A stretch of DNA of 64,000 nucleotides, from contig JALNQF010000085.1 in NCBI GenBank assembly GCA_028456385.1, positions 1 through 64,000 of the forward strand, in the 5' to 3' direction. Position numbers and translations under genes: made by a program. Positions 22,008 through 33,092 of the stretch are shown piece after piece; positions within the stretch are counted from its first letter, which is position 1; every line of letters starts with the position of its first letter. Under the pieces are notes generated by a model, which worked only from the letters and a program-made list of their open reading frames with translations, was not told where the DNA came from and made no database searches. The DNA comes from Ophiosphaerella korrae. Taxonomy: Eukaryota; Ascomycota; Dothideomycetes; Pleosporales; Phaeosphaeriaceae.

Positions 22008-24416
22008 TCAAGGCTTTTTCTTCGATGAATTAGCAAGTTTTCTAATGAACGCATTCTGTACACCCTTGGAGCCCTTGAGTTCCTTATTTCTGCTCTTATT
22101 GAACTCCATATAAGCCATCGTTTGGCCGCCAGATAATTCAGACAAGGTTCCAGCTGCTCTCCGAACACCATTCTTCTTCTTCTTGTTCATGCTAGAAGCG
22201 TATTTGCTGCCAAAAGCATCGCCTTCGATCCGTTCTTCTTTTGCGTCTTCGTCCCTTGCGAGCAGGACATCCATCAAAAGCTCACGTCTCTCCTGTGGGG
22301 TGGCAAATGCCAAATTCTCCGAGTTCTCCATACCTTCCAAACGTGTAATGACCTTGAACGCGTAGCCTTGATCAACGAGGAAGGCCTGGCGCTTTGAGGA
22401 GTAGTACATCTCGTCGGTATCTTTGGATACCAGTGAATAGAAGAAAGCGTTGAACCCTTCATCATTCCTCCTCTTCGCTCGAAGGATGCGGCCCAGTCGT
22501 TGTGCCTCTTGACGGCGTGAACCGTAGTGTGATGAGATCTGGATTAAACATGTTGCTTCTGGCAAATCAAGACTGGTGTCGCCAATTTTGGATAGGAATA
22601 TGGTATTTACTAGTTCATTGTGCTGAAAGTTCTCCAGGATACGCAGTCGCTCTTGCTGTGGTGTTGCACCGTAAATGTAAGCTTTACCTAGTTTACGCGA
22701 GTACTTCTCCAACGCGTAGACATTGTCCGAAAATACTATTATCTTATCTCCTCGTGACTCGTGGTAGTTAATCAAAAATTGGCACGCTTGAAATTTGCGT
22801 GGATTCATGATAGATAGTAGCGCTCGCTTCTGTAGCGATGAGGGTTTAAGCCACTCTGTGTAGAATTCAGGTGTCATCTGACACCACACTTCAGCGCATT
22901 GCACACGGGCGATGTGTCCTTGTTCAGAAAGCTCCTGCCAATTGGCTTCGTACAGTTTGGGGCCAATCAAGAAGTTGAGATCGTCAATTTTGTCATCCTC
23001 TCGAAGTAATGTGGCTGTCAAGCCGAGCTTTGCATGTGAGGCGATTTCGTATGTGACTTTCTTGAAGATATTCGCAGGTACGACGTGGACCTCGTCAGCA
23101 ATCAGCAGTCCCCATTCGCGACTCCGAATAAACTGCATGACCTTTTCGGCATCGTGCGATCGTTTTCGTGCATTACTGATCATGGAGTATGTACTGATGA
23201 TGATACCTGCATTGCGAGGAAAGCTGTTCTTGTTATCTGCTGTGAAGACAGCAACATCTTCTGGGTTGATGTTGGACCACTTGATAAACTCTGCTCGCCA
23301 TTGAACTACAGACATAGCGCTGGTACATAGCACAATGACGGACTTCTTGACACCACATGCAGCTGTAATGCCAACCAGAGTTTTACCTGCACCACAAGGA
23401 AGCACAATGATGCCTGAACGTGCTCGCGAATTGGAAAACATCTTACTGAGAGCCTTTTCTTGGTAGTATCGAATCTGGGCATGGGGTTTCAGGTCTATTT
23501 CCAAATTTGCGTTTACCTCGTCATTGTTGAAGTCATACTCTTCTGTGAGTGGTAGACCGATGGAACGGCATCGCTTGACAACTCGCTCTCGCTCTTCACT
23601 CTTAATTTGAAATGAGTGGACTTGCGCGACTTCATCGTCATCGTCATCTTCTCTAAGTGAGGTAATCATATCACTCGGTGCTGGGTTCTCTGGGGGTGGC
23701 TGTTGCTGTGCCAATTGATTTGCGCCAGCCGCCATCTTTGTACCTGGAATGGCCATCTGACCAATCTTGGGCGCAGCTTCTTTTATAAGTCCGTCAGTAG
23801 CATCAGCTCGGCATTCGGCAACGATGGGATCGCGCAGAAGTTTCTGCAGGATGCTCGGATCTTCACTCTCGATGTAAGAGAGCGTCTTCTTCAATACAAT
23901 CTTGGCCTTGCCAAATGCAGACGTGGATTTTTCAACAAAAGACATGATAGCATCCGAAAGTGCAGTCTTGGAGTATTTGTCGAGCTTATCAATGATCTCC
24001 TTGTTAGAGTGACCAACACTTACAGCGGCGAAGAGACTGTGCGTGGTCAGTTGGTACTCGTGCATCTTGGAGACACGCGACTGCGGCTCGGCGATGTTGA
24101 TCAAAAAGTCCTGAGCTTCATCAAAGAGAGGATGGAAAGATTCAAGGATGATGCCGCCAGCGTCATTGACCCACAACGGGCGGTTGTGGTGGTCAGGCTT
24201 CAGTGGAGCATTCCATTGATCCGACTTTCTGAAGAGGTCTGCCGCAGCGTCTTTGACTCGACCAGCTCGTGCTCGTTTCGTCATTGCCTTGACATCAAAC
24301 TCCTCTTTGAGTTGGTCGAAGGTTTCCTGGTCGCTCATGGGACCCTCGTCCTGATCATCCCAGCCGTCCTCCGCCTCGGCATCAGCCGCCGTTTGTGCTT
24401 TTCGTTTTGGAGGCAT
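22008..24416 (-). CDS. SSL2: TFIIH DNA translocase/helicase XPB (Rad25/Ssl2)
   Basis: A single 802-residue frame, close to the size of yeast and human XPB. An acidic N-terminus precedes the XPB damage-recognition region (WVNDAGGIILESFHP near residue 82). Helicase motif I (CGAGKT) is at about 341-346, the DEVH box at 441-444 and motif III LTAT at about 467-470, followed by the XPB-specific RED triad at about 472-474. Motif VI is QRLGRILRAK. Lys/Arg stretches close the C-terminus. It opens promoter DNA as the TFIIH ATPase for RNA polymerase II and opens damaged DNA in nucleotide excision repair, in the nucleus. Intronless here. Transcribed divergently from the HID1 gene with 418 bases between starts. 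Confidence 0.97.
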   Translation of the reverse strand: MPPKRKAQTAADAEAEDGWDDQDEGPMSDQETFDQLKEEFDVKAMTKRARAGRVKDAAADLFRKSDQWNAPLKPDHHNRPLWVNDAGGIILESFHPLFDEAQDFLINIAEPQSRVSKMHEYQLTTHSLFAAVSVGHSNKEIIDKLDKYSKTALSDAIMSFVEKSTSAFGKAKIVLKKTLSYIESEDPSILQKLLRDPIVAECRADATDGLIKEAAPKIGQMAIPGTKMAAGANQLAQQQPPPENPAPSDMITSLREDDDDDEVAQVHSFQIKSEERERVVKRCRSIGLPLTEEYDFNNDEVNANLEIDLKPHAQIRYYQEKALSKMFSNSRARSGIIVLPCGAGKTLVGITAACGVKKSVIVLCTSAMSVVQWRAEFIKWSNINPEDVAVFTADNKNSFPRNAGIIISTYSMISNARKRSHDAEKVMQFIRSREWGLLIADEVHVVPANIFKKVTYEIASHAKLGLTATLLREDDKIDDLNFLIGPKLYEANWQELSEQGHIARVQCAEVWCQMTPEFYTEWLKPSSLQKRALLSIMNPRKFQACQFLINYHESRGDKIIVFSDNVYALEKYSRKLGKAYIYGATPQQERLRILENFQHNELVNTIFLSKIGDTSLDLPEATCLIQISSHYGSRRQEAQRLGRILRAKRRNDEGFNAFFYSLVSKDTDEMYYSSKRQAFLVDQGYAFKVITRLEGMENSENLAFATPQERRELLMDVLLARDEDAKEERIEGDAFGSKYASSMNKKKKNGVRRAAGTLSELSGGQTMAYMEFNKSRNKELKGSKGVQNAFIRKLANSSKKKP

Positions 24417-24834
24417 GTTTCGTGACGGTTGCTAAGAAGCCGACTTTACAGAGGATGGGAGGATGGTGGTGCGAACGTTGGAAAGTTATTGTGGCGGGTA
24501 GGCAGTAGGATATAGACAAGAGAGGCTGCGTTAAGGTGGCTGCTGATTATGTAATCTGCGATGTGCTCACGTGCATTTCAGCAGAGGCGAACCAAGAAAT
24601 GGCCTTGTGCGGTGGCTCGACACAGTCTAGGGTATCCTAAGGCATCTAAGAGCACAAGTCGTGTCGTGGTGTGTCCAACGCCATTTAGTCGCGAAAGCAT
24701 GTGAGGATAGATAGGCAGAAAACCGGTGTTTGCAGCGCCGACGTAACCCCCGGCCAAGATATCTACTGTGTACTCTGGACCCGGCTAGCCTTCCACGACA
24801 CACGATGCGCACATAGGCCTTGACATGCATACCA
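24417..24834. promoter_or_regulatory. shared divergent promoter region of XPB and HID1
   Basis: 418 bases separate the two start codons, which point away from each other. Both genes are housekeeping, so a bidirectional promoter is likely. CACGTG-like sequence (TCACGTGCA) occurs near 24569. Confidence 0.5.
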
Positions 24835-27774
24835 ATGGGCGCGTCCGACTCAAAACTCATCTTCAAGCAGGGCATCTTTCGCCTGTCAGAGCCCAAGGAG
24901 ATTGCTGCGGATGATGACTACTGGAAAGGCGTAGGCTGCCCTCCCTCCAACACGCCATGCACCACCATACACTAACTCGACCAGTTCTGGGAGCTGCCCG
25001 AGTCAACCGAAGATGTCTTCTCGCTCTTCTCCCCTGCTGACATACGCCGCACCCGCGACAACAACCTCGCCAACCTCGAAACCCTAGTTCTTGCCGTCAC
25101 TTCGCGTCTCATTGTTCTCCGGAACCACCCCTCCTTCCCCGATCCAGAGCTTGCGCCTGAGCGAGATGCCCTCAACTGTGTGAGAGTGCTCACACGCCTG
25201 CTTCCTTTTTTCTATGAGGCCGACCACCTCGAGCAATGGGAAGACCAGTTCTTCTGGACGGCCCGCCGAAAGCGCAGTCGGCGGGGCCGGCTTATTCGAA
25301 GCGAGGTCATCTTCGACGAAGCCGACCCGGATCAGACGCCCGTGGCACAAGAGGATGACTTTGAGACAGCCAAGCCGCTCGCAGAGGAAATCATCGATAC
25401 GCTCATTGACCTACTCTTTTTCTCTGACTTCACACTGCCTAGGGTAGCTGCTGGAAAAAACAAGGTTACATATGCAATATGGCAGAGCGGTGTTGGCTGC
25501 AACACTCCAGTCGCTTCGACCAAAGAATTTGAGAGCAACAGGACCGAAATCCTGCGCCTCCTTCTTACCCTCGCTAGCAAATCCATGTACATGTCTTCTG
25601 GAATTCTGCCCGTCAAGGGTGTCAAAGCAATCACATACATAGCAACGTGTCCTGAGAAGCAGGTTGTTCTATCAGTATTGTGTTCATTACTGAACACAGT
25701 AAGTACATTATCCCAGGCTACTACCCCCGTGTTAACCCAGCCAGACGCTGAAATACAACCCTGCAACATGGCGCGTTCCATACGATCATGTCGTGTTCAA
25801 AGACCAGAGACAAATACTGGTGACTTACTGCTTACAGTTGCTATTGGTACTCATTCTATACCCCATACCAGAACCTGGCAATGGCCCAGCACCCAAAAAT
25901 TTCTTTCGTCATTTTCTCGGCCGCCTACACAGGCCACAGGACTTCCAGTTCTTGGTCGATGGTATGACGCGCCTGCTCAACCAACCTGTGCGTGATCTTT
26001 CCTCTCTCAGGTATACTCGCTGATATGAATTAGCTACAAGCAAATACTTCATATTTACCAGGGAGCCAAAAGTCATTGACCTGGGCGCCTGAGATGATCA
26101 TGCTTTTTTGGGAAGCCCTACAATGCAACAAACGCTTTCGCTCTTTCATTATCGACACTGACCGAGCACATGATTTTGTCGTTCTAGTACTATACTACGC
26201 GATTGATCAGCGCAATGACCCTACCAAACAAGGCCTTGTGCGAATGTGTGTCTTCGTGCTCCAAACACTCAGTGTTGAGCCAAACTTCGGCAAGAGCCTC
26301 AACAAGACTTTCGAGGGACAGGAGTCGCTCCCACCAAGCATACGGATTCCCAATTTCCATGGTACATATGCCGACTATGTCATCACAGTACGTGTAATTG
26401 CCGTGCTTCTGTATCGATGCTGACATAGCCAGTCAATCTACACTCTTCTCACAACAGGGAAAGGCAGGCTCGATGCTGTTTACCCAGCTCTGTTGGCCAT
26501 TTTAAATAATGTAGCGGCTTATGTGCAGAACCTCGGTCGCGCCACCAGCTCCAAACTACTTCAATTATTCGCATCGATGTCGTCACCAAGCTTCTTGTTT
26601 GCCAACGAGAATAACCACACCCTCCTCCAATCGTTGTTGGAAGTTTTAAATGCTATGGTTGAGCATCAGTATCAACGTAAGAATAAGCCGATGAATATGC
26701 TTGCCAGCAACTAAAATATAGTCCAGAGAATCCGAATCTCATATATGCAATCGTACGTTCCCGGAAAAGGTTCCAGGCTTTGCGTGACTTTACACTCGAG
26801 AATGGTCAAGAGGAGATCGAGCGTCAGAATCAGCTACGCAAAGAAGGCTCCGGAGATATCCAGAGGGCAAACTCAATCGACAGCCTTAGAAGCCCTACAA
26901 TCTCGCGAACGCCCACACTGGGCAACGTACCTGAAGAGAACAGCGCATTCGCAATCGGCGACGACGATGACTCAGATGCAGAGGATCCAAACACAACAGA
27001 ACCACCACAATCCTCATTGCAGTCGCAACCGGGAGCTTCCAGGAGCGCATCCACAGCATCGCCCGTGGATGAATCTGTCCCACTTCAGCTCAGAGGAATG
27101 TCAGAGAAGGCACGAGGTAAGATGCCCGTCGGTCAACCTGCCTTTTCGCGTCAGAACAGTATCAGCAGCTTGAGCAGCCTAGCAACCCCAGCTCTCGCCA
27201 CCAATGAGTTCTTCACGCCGTCTGCTTCCTGGGTGAGTAATTGACACTTTCCAGTAAAACACCAACTAACTTTTCCCAGCTCGAAAACTGGCTTTCGGAA
27301 CTACCGCTTCATACTATGCTTATGCTGATATCTCAGCTGGGGCCGAAGATGCCTAGTACAGGAAACTCAAATGACACAGCAGCAGCTTTGACGACAATCC
27401 GTGAGACGGAGGTGCGCGGCATTGAGCCATCACCTATTAGAGTTCATCTGTTCGAATGGTCGCCCTTATCTCTCGGCTGGTACGAGTCGCTACTGTGGGG
27501 TTTCGTATTCGCACAGGAAATGCTTGTAGCCAAAGGCACTGCCGGCGTCTGGAACAACACTAGCATAAGGTTATTCAAAGTCCAAGAGGCTGCTGCTCAG
27601 GCACCTTCACTAATGCAGCCCCGAGGGGCTGTAGACGCTGTGGGGAGTAACCTTGTGCAACGAATAGGTAGCCTCAATCTGCGCGGGGCGGCCACTCAAG
27701 CAGCACATCGTACTCCAACGAGCGGCGGCATGCCCGGGAATACGACAGGGGGTGGTACAGTTAGAGACGTCTAG
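24835..27774 (+). CDS. HID1 family protein (Golgi/secretory trafficking)
   Basis: The start MGASDSK places a glycine at position 2 in a myristoylation-type context, as in known HID1 proteins. Exon 1 is 24835 to about 24930; a short intron follows (GTAGGC...GACCAG, to 24985) and the second exon begins FWELPES. Further family-like blocks are NLANLETLVLAVTSRL, FFWTARRK, EEIIDTLIDLLFFSDFTLP and the mid-protein NFFRHFLGRLHRPQDFQFL. Several short introns follow (for example near 25990-26060, 26380-26430, 26680-26740 and 27233-27280). The C-terminal third has an acidic, Ser/Thr-rich disordered stretch (GDDDDSDAEDPN) before LENWLSELPLHTML. HID1 acts peripherally at the Golgi in cargo sorting in animals; the fungal role is less defined. 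Confidence 0.9.
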
Positions 27775-28229
27775 TCATGTCATCCCCACTGGTCAGAAGG
27801 CAAAAGATGGCCACTCAACATTTTTTTCTACAGAAATATGAATAAAAAGCGCCAATTGGTGTTTCAAGGGCACAAGTTAGGTGCTTTTGCTTGTTTAGAA
27901 CTTGGTGTTTGCCGATCATCTCGGCGACAGGGTGTAGTGTGGCAGTGCATGCCACACACATCGCCACACCTTATGAGAAGACAGCCAACAGCAACTGAGG
28001 ATACATTCAAAGTACAATCTAGAACATACAAACACTGTCATGAAACACGTAACCCTTGACCTTGTATAACGCGTCCTTTTCTATTGCCTGCCTCCAACCT
28101 GATTGGGCACAACCGAAAATGATAATCCTAGAGATAGTTGCGAGTCTGTCACTTCTGTCAGCCTTACACAGTCGATGCTTTGAAAGTGACCTTACACCAA
28201 AATATATGGGGCTTAAGAGAGACATCACG
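27775..28229. other. intergenic, 3' region of HID1 and 5' flank of the EH-like gene
   Basis: ATGAATAAAAAG at about 27838 may serve as the HID1 polyadenylation signal. No coding frame recognised. Confidence 0.5.
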
Positions 28230-30007
28230 ATGAATGGATCCACGCAGGATGCACACAAGGAAGGAGAAGCAATCACGCCCTATAGCATGCATGTGTGTGC
28301 TTTGCTTGCTCATTATGATCCTCCTATGCTAATAAGTTCTAGGTATCTTCGAGGTATCTCGAGCTAACAAAGAAAAAACTTGAGTTGACGCGCCTCCCAC
28401 GAGAACTCGAGCTATCCGAGCCGCAAAAATGGGCGCACGGCACACCAAAAACGGTACTTGAACCACTACTCGACTTCTGGTACGTATACCGCGTGGATGG
28501 CCACACCCGTCGGAAGGCCCAAGTAGCGTATCTACCAGTCCGAAGCGCCTCAGGCCAACGTCGCGTACTAACAATACCTCAGGCTCGAAGGCTACGACTG
28601 GCGAGTCGAGGAAGCCGGGTTCAACACTGCGCTTCCCCAATTTCGCACCAACATCATTGTCCCTTCGGCAACAGACGCGTCCGCATCACATTCGCTCCGC
28701 ATACACTTTGTTCACAAGAAGTCCAGACACGCCAATGCGATCCCACTTTTGTTGTGCCACTCGTGGCCGTCGTCCTTCATCGAGGTACGGCGGGTCATTG
28801 ATGCCCTGACGGACCCCCATTCACTACCAAGCATTGGTGAGGGCGCGCAGCAGGCTTTCCATGTGATCGCGCCCAGTATACCTGGGTTTGGATTCAGCGA
28901 TGCAAGCTCGTCGCTGGATTTTGGACTGAGGGAGACGGCGGCCGTGTTCAATCGGTTGATGGTGAAGCTTGGGTACACGCAGTATGTGGCTCATGGGATT
29001 GAGTGGTAAGTACAGCTGAATGAGGGTGAGACGATATTGACTATATCAGGGGCTTTAGTATCTGTCGCGCGTTGGCATCGGGGCATCCTGAACATTGCTT
29101 GGCTGTTCACACGGCGAATCCGACTTTCGCTGAACCGACACCTAAGAGGGGCGCGATGGCATTTCTAAAGTATCGTATTGCAAAGCTCACACTGGGTAAA
29201 CTGCCGTTGCTGAGCTTTGGTTACGTTCCTACGGAGCTGGAAGCCCAACAAGACACTGAACACTCTCAGACCCAGGACTCGACGTATGCAAACCAACCAC
29301 TTGGTTTAACACTCCACCGTTTATACTCGCTTCGGCCACAGACACTCTCTTTCTCACTATGTGACTCGCCTATCGGTCTGCTCGCTGGGTTGCTGGATAT
29401 TATTCATACTCGAGTGCCTTCGGGCTCACCTTTGACTTCTCGGTCACGTTCGCCGTTTCTTTCACCTGTGGAGCTAGGAAGACAAGATGAGGAAAGTGGA
29501 CAGGCTCGAAACACGCACGAGCGAGCTGGCTTAGATGATACCGTCAGAGCGTTTCTACTGAGGATACAACAAAGCGAGTTGGACGCGAGGAGCTACACGT
29601 GGGCGCCAACAGAGATACTCAACTGGACGATGATGCAATGGTTGCCTGGTCCTGAATCTTCGTTGCGGTGGCTACGTCAAGCCCATCTTGATACCAAAGC
29701 TCCGCACTGGAACGACTACTGTGCAATACCATTGGGGATCAGTTCTTTCCGTGGCCGCAACAACAGGCAAGCGACACCACTCCTGTGGGGAGCAACGTCT
29801 TGGAAGGTTGAATGGGTACGTACCACAACGACAGGCATACTCCATGCAAGGCATAACTGACAGCTGCACCAGGTCAAGCGGCACCAACGGCCAGCATCAT
29901 TCCCTGCATGGGAGGCGCCGGATCTTCTAGTGCTAGATGTGCGAGAGTGCTTCGGAGCATTTCTGGCGCACGGCAAGCTAACGAACCTTCCGCTTGCAGC
30001 AAGTTAA
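28230..30007 (+). CDS. epoxide-hydrolase-like alpha/beta hydrolase with altered catalytic residues
   Basis: Exon 1 begins at 28230 (MNGSTQDAHKEG) and splices before VSSRYLELTKKKLELTRLP, the N-terminal EH domain. A further intron (about 28482-28581) joins DFW to EGYDWR and TALPQF, the conserved EHN end. The core has LLLCHSWPSS (an HGWP-like oxyanion segment) and PSIPGFGFSD. The nucleophile elbow, usually GGDWG, reads HGIEWG, so Asp is replaced by Glu across a clean splice. The C-terminal block that normally contains GGHF before the PE/EE segment reads RPASFPAWEAPD, so the catalytic His is Ser. An insertion of about 80 polar residues (about 29400-29560) lies in the cap region. The frame is otherwise intact to the stop at 30005-30007. 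Likely a catalytically impaired homologue or an early pseudogene. Confidence 0.75.
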
Positions 30008-30929
30008 GGCAGCGCCCTCGTGGATGAGCTATTCAGCGTGGAAAGCAGCTATAGGTATACGAGCAGCACATAATCGGCAGTAATACCGGGACAGGCAGAT
30101 AAAGAAGCAAGTCTAGCAAATAACATGCAGCTAGAGAGGGCGGGAGGAGAGAGGGGTACGGCACAGCGGGTGGAAAGTGTGGTTATGCAGGCGGTTTGTG
30201 GTCTGGATACGAGACTTGCAGATGGTGCATTGCGGCTGATGCGGCTGGTGGGTCAGGAAAAGCGGTGCCGGCTGCGCGGTAATATAAGTTTGGGCAGTTG
30301 TGGTAGGGTGCGGGGTTTGGGGAGGGCCTTGTGTTGCTATCTTTGGAGGAGGGCGAGGTGGGGGTATAGTGGGCGGTATATGTGTGCAGTTGCAGTCCGG
30401 CTGGACCGGGGTAATACAATGAATAAAGAAATAATAAAGCAGATGGGTTTGCGGTTTGGTGCAGCGCAGCGTTGGGTTGGAAGAAGCACGAGTGCTGGTT
30501 GTTCGCGGCCTGGTGGTTGGACGCTGAGTGAGCCGTGCAGTGTTTTGGCGGTGACGTTGTTGCGGTGGAACAAATAACGCACCTACATAGGAAAAATTCG
30601 GCTGGCAAACACGCGACCGCCTGCTTCTCCTTCCCAACACCACGTTCTAAAACCCCCATATTGTGCCTGTGAAGCTCGACTCTGTTTGTTTTTTCACTTT
30701 GCTTGCCTACAATATTCCGTGGACCACACCAGGCAAACCTAGGTTGACCAATCGTCTTTGCGTCCACAGCTCCCAACGGCGCCCAATAGCCATTGCTCTA
30801 CAAACGTCCCTCTACGCCTCGTGCGCAATTGACACCGGCAAGCTGGCAGCCTCAAATCACTCGTCTAATCCAACTGCATAGGCTGTAATAGCCCGCAGAC
30901 CGTTTTCCGCCGCCCGTCTCCAACCTTCC
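30008..30929. other. intergenic, distal upstream region of SAM decarboxylase gene
   Basis: Open frames here on both strands overlap each other and have biased Thr/Pro/His or Gly/Arg composition, as expected from GT-rich DNA. No family is recognisable, so no gene is called. Confidence 0.5.
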
Positions 30930-30977
30930 ATGCGCCGCGAGGACCTTCTACGCTTTCTGTCCAAGCCCGCAAAGTGA
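30930..30977 (+). promoter_or_regulatory. candidate upstream ORF in the SAM decarboxylase leader
   Basis: A 15-codon frame (MRREDLLRFLSKPAK) plus stop begins at 30930, in a C-rich leader-like tract. A GTGAGT splice donor at 30974 overlaps its stop codon. An acceptor (GGCCCAG) at about 31043-31049 would create a 76-nt 5' UTR intron and change the tail to KPR before TAA. Animal and plant AdoMetDC mRNAs are controlled by polyamine-responsive uORFs; whether this fungal one acts so is inference. Confidence 0.4.
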
Positions 30978-31481
30978 GTGCCCCGTTGTGTTTCTATCGC
31001 CATCACCATCGCTACCATCTCCTCTGAACCGGGACTGACTCTGGCCCAGGCCTCGATAACACCCCCTACTCCCAACTTTCACCGCCGCCACTTCCTATTT
31101 TACACCACTAAGCAGATCTCCTCGTCTGCTGGACCCGATACTTCTCCAGGGTATCGGAATCTGGTCGTGCGAGGACCTCACGACTGACACAATTTCCCGG
31201 CCCAAAGACTCGTTCATCCCTCTCTCGGCCCGACCTCCCTAACATCGACCACGGTCGACGTCATATACAACACTCTGCTGCTGGCAAACGCCAGCCTCTC
31301 CAAACCCAGTCTCACGCGGGCCTTCTCCTGTCAGACGAGCACCGCATTGCTTGTCTGAGCAGCAGACTGCGCCCCCGCTTGATACCAAGCCCATCTTCAA
31401 TCTCTGGGCCCTAGTATAAATACACCAAGCAATCCCATCCGCTACAACGAGCCGAGCGTTCCACGCCCACACAACCAAGAG
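30978..31481 (+). promoter_or_regulatory. 5' leader/promoter of SAM decarboxylase gene
   Basis: C/T-rich sequence with a TATA-like box (TATAAATA, 31415-31422) only about 60 bases before the start codon. The box may be a second proximal promoter or may simply lie inside a long leader. No coding frame of note. Confidence 0.4.
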
Positions 31482-33092
31482 ATGGTCGTTACTGAGATCC
31501 CCAAGCACTACACTGCGTCCCCATCGTCTCATATTGGAACTCCGCATCTGACGATCAACAAGGAGGCCACAGTCGACCTTGATTCCTCCAATGCCTTCGA
31601 AGGCCCCGAGAAGCTGCTAGAAGTATGGTTCAGCGCTTCTGCCACCGACCTGCCTGGCCAGGCGGGCCCACTCGGGCTCAAGAAGGTGCCCGCTGGTACA
31701 TGGAAAGAAATGCTTGATCTTGTCAATTGCAAAGTGCTCTCAGTCATTGAGTCTGAGCATGTGGATGCCTATCTCTTGTCTGAGTCGAGCATGTTCGTGT
31801 TCCCTCACAAGGTTGTGCTCAAGACATGCGGTACCACTACCCTACTTTGGGGTCTCACTCGCCTTCTGGAGATTGCCGCTGTTGACGCTGGCTTCCCTTT
31901 CGTGGCACCTCAGCCTAGCTCTGGCTATGCCCCCGCGGCCGCACCCTACCGCGTCTTCTACAGCAGGAAGAACTTTCTCAATCCCGACCAGCAGCGTGGT
32001 CCTCACCGCAGCTGGCGAGATGAAGTTCGTTACCTCGATCAACGATTCCAGGGCGGCAGTGCCTACATGATCGGCAAGATGAATGGTGAACATTGGTATC
32101 TCTATATCACTGGGCCTGATACCCAGTTGACCCCGCCTCCTAGCCCAGGCTGCGAGACTGTGAACATTCCCGAAACTCAAACCACATTCGTGAGCCACCC
32201 CCAATGCTTGATGCAAGCGCAGGCCACAGACGAAGAGGAGGACGAGACTCTGGAGGTGTTGATGACTGACCTCGATGTGGAGAATGCTCGCCAGTTCTAC
32301 CTCGAGGACGCAAGTGCGGTTGCGGAAGGTCGTTACCTCCAGAAAGCTCGTGAAGCGCGTAAGAACGCCATTCAATCCCTGGGCTCCATTCCTGAGGAGA
32401 GGTGCGAGAGCCTTGGGGGCTCCACCATGCTCAACACATCGACTGCTAACACCCATACCTCCGATGATAGCTTCGATGTCTTTGAGCAGACATCGTCCGA
32501 CCACTCTGGCTTCAACTCAGACGAGGAGCTGACCTTCCCCGAAGAGTTGACCACGGAAGGCCACACCCTGGGCACGGTCGTCTCCGAAGCATGCGGCCTA
32601 GCAGACGTGTACCCTACCTCCAAATACCCCGACGCCCGCATAGACGCCTACCTCTTCACGCCCTGCGGCTTCTCTGCCAACGGCGTGATCCCCGCCCCAG
32701 GCGGCGCGCCCGCCGGCTCCAAAATCGGCTCCGACGCCACCCACTACTTCACCGTGCACGTCACCCCTGAGCCCCACTGCTCCTACGCCTCCTTCGAAAC
32801 AAACGTGCCCGCCCGCCAATCCGGCCGCGAGACCGCTGACATTGTCGAGCACGTCGTCGACATCTTTAAGCCTGGTCGCTTCTCTGTCACACTGTTTGAA
32901 GCTAAGCCTACCGAGGATGAAAAGACGGAGAAGAAGAGCGTGGATAAGGCGAGGCGCATGGAGGGCATCAAGGGGTATCGGAGGATCGATCGTATCGTAC
33001 ACGATTTGGATGGGTATGATTTGGTATTTAGGTATTATGAGAAGGATGATTGGAAGGGGGGAAAGCCGAGGTTGGGTGAGGATCTTTATTAA
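31482..33092 (+). CDS. SPE2: S-adenosylmethionine decarboxylase proenzyme
   Basis: A single 536-residue frame. The autoprocessing site LSESS is at residues 99-103, so cleavage between Glu101 and Ser102 would make the pyruvoyl cofactor. The catalytic Cys116 lies in KTCGTTT, 14 residues after the pyruvoyl serine, the same spacing as in the human enzyme. FEGPEKLLEVWF near residue 39 is the substrate-binding N-terminal motif. Other family blocks are KNFLNPDQQRGPHRSW and HYFTVHVTPEPHCSYASFE. A long acidic, Ser/Thr-rich insert (about residues 235-365) makes it larger than the yeast enzyme. It decarboxylates SAM to supply aminopropyl groups for spermidine and spermine in the cytosol. It is convergent with the CFIm25 gene, and a MAT2B-like gene follows about 2 kb further on. 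Confidence 0.96.
   Translation: MVVTEIPKHYTASPSSHIGTPHLTINKEATVDLDSSNAFEGPEKLLEVWFSASATDLPGQAGPLGLKKVPAGTWKEMLDLVNCKVLSVIESEHVDAYLLSESSMFVFPHKVVLKTCGTTTLLWGLTRLLEIAAVDAGFPFVAPQPSSGYAPAAAPYRVFYSRKNFLNPDQQRGPHRSWRDEVRYLDQRFQGGSAYMIGKMNGEHWYLYITGPDTQLTPPPSPGCETVNIPETQTTFVSHPQCLMQAQATDEEEDETLEVLMTDLDVENARQFYLEDASAVAEGRYLQKAREARKNAIQSLGSIPEERCESLGGSTMLNTSTANTHTSDDSFDVFEQTSSDHSGFNSDEELTFPEELTTEGHTLGTVVSEACGLADVYPTSKYPDARIDAYLFTPCGFSANGVIPAPGGAPAGSKIGSDATHYFTVHVTPEPHCSYASFETNVPARQSGRETADIVEHVVDIFKPGRFSVTLFEAKPTEDEKTEKKSVDKARRMEGIKGYRRIDRIVHDLDGYDLVFRYYEKDDWKGGKPRLGEDLY

Noticed and set aside
30125..30643. Overlapping opposite-strand frames of 150-170 codons
   Set aside because: Composition is biased by GT/AC-rich sequence, there is no recognisable domain, and the two strands compete for the same DNA.
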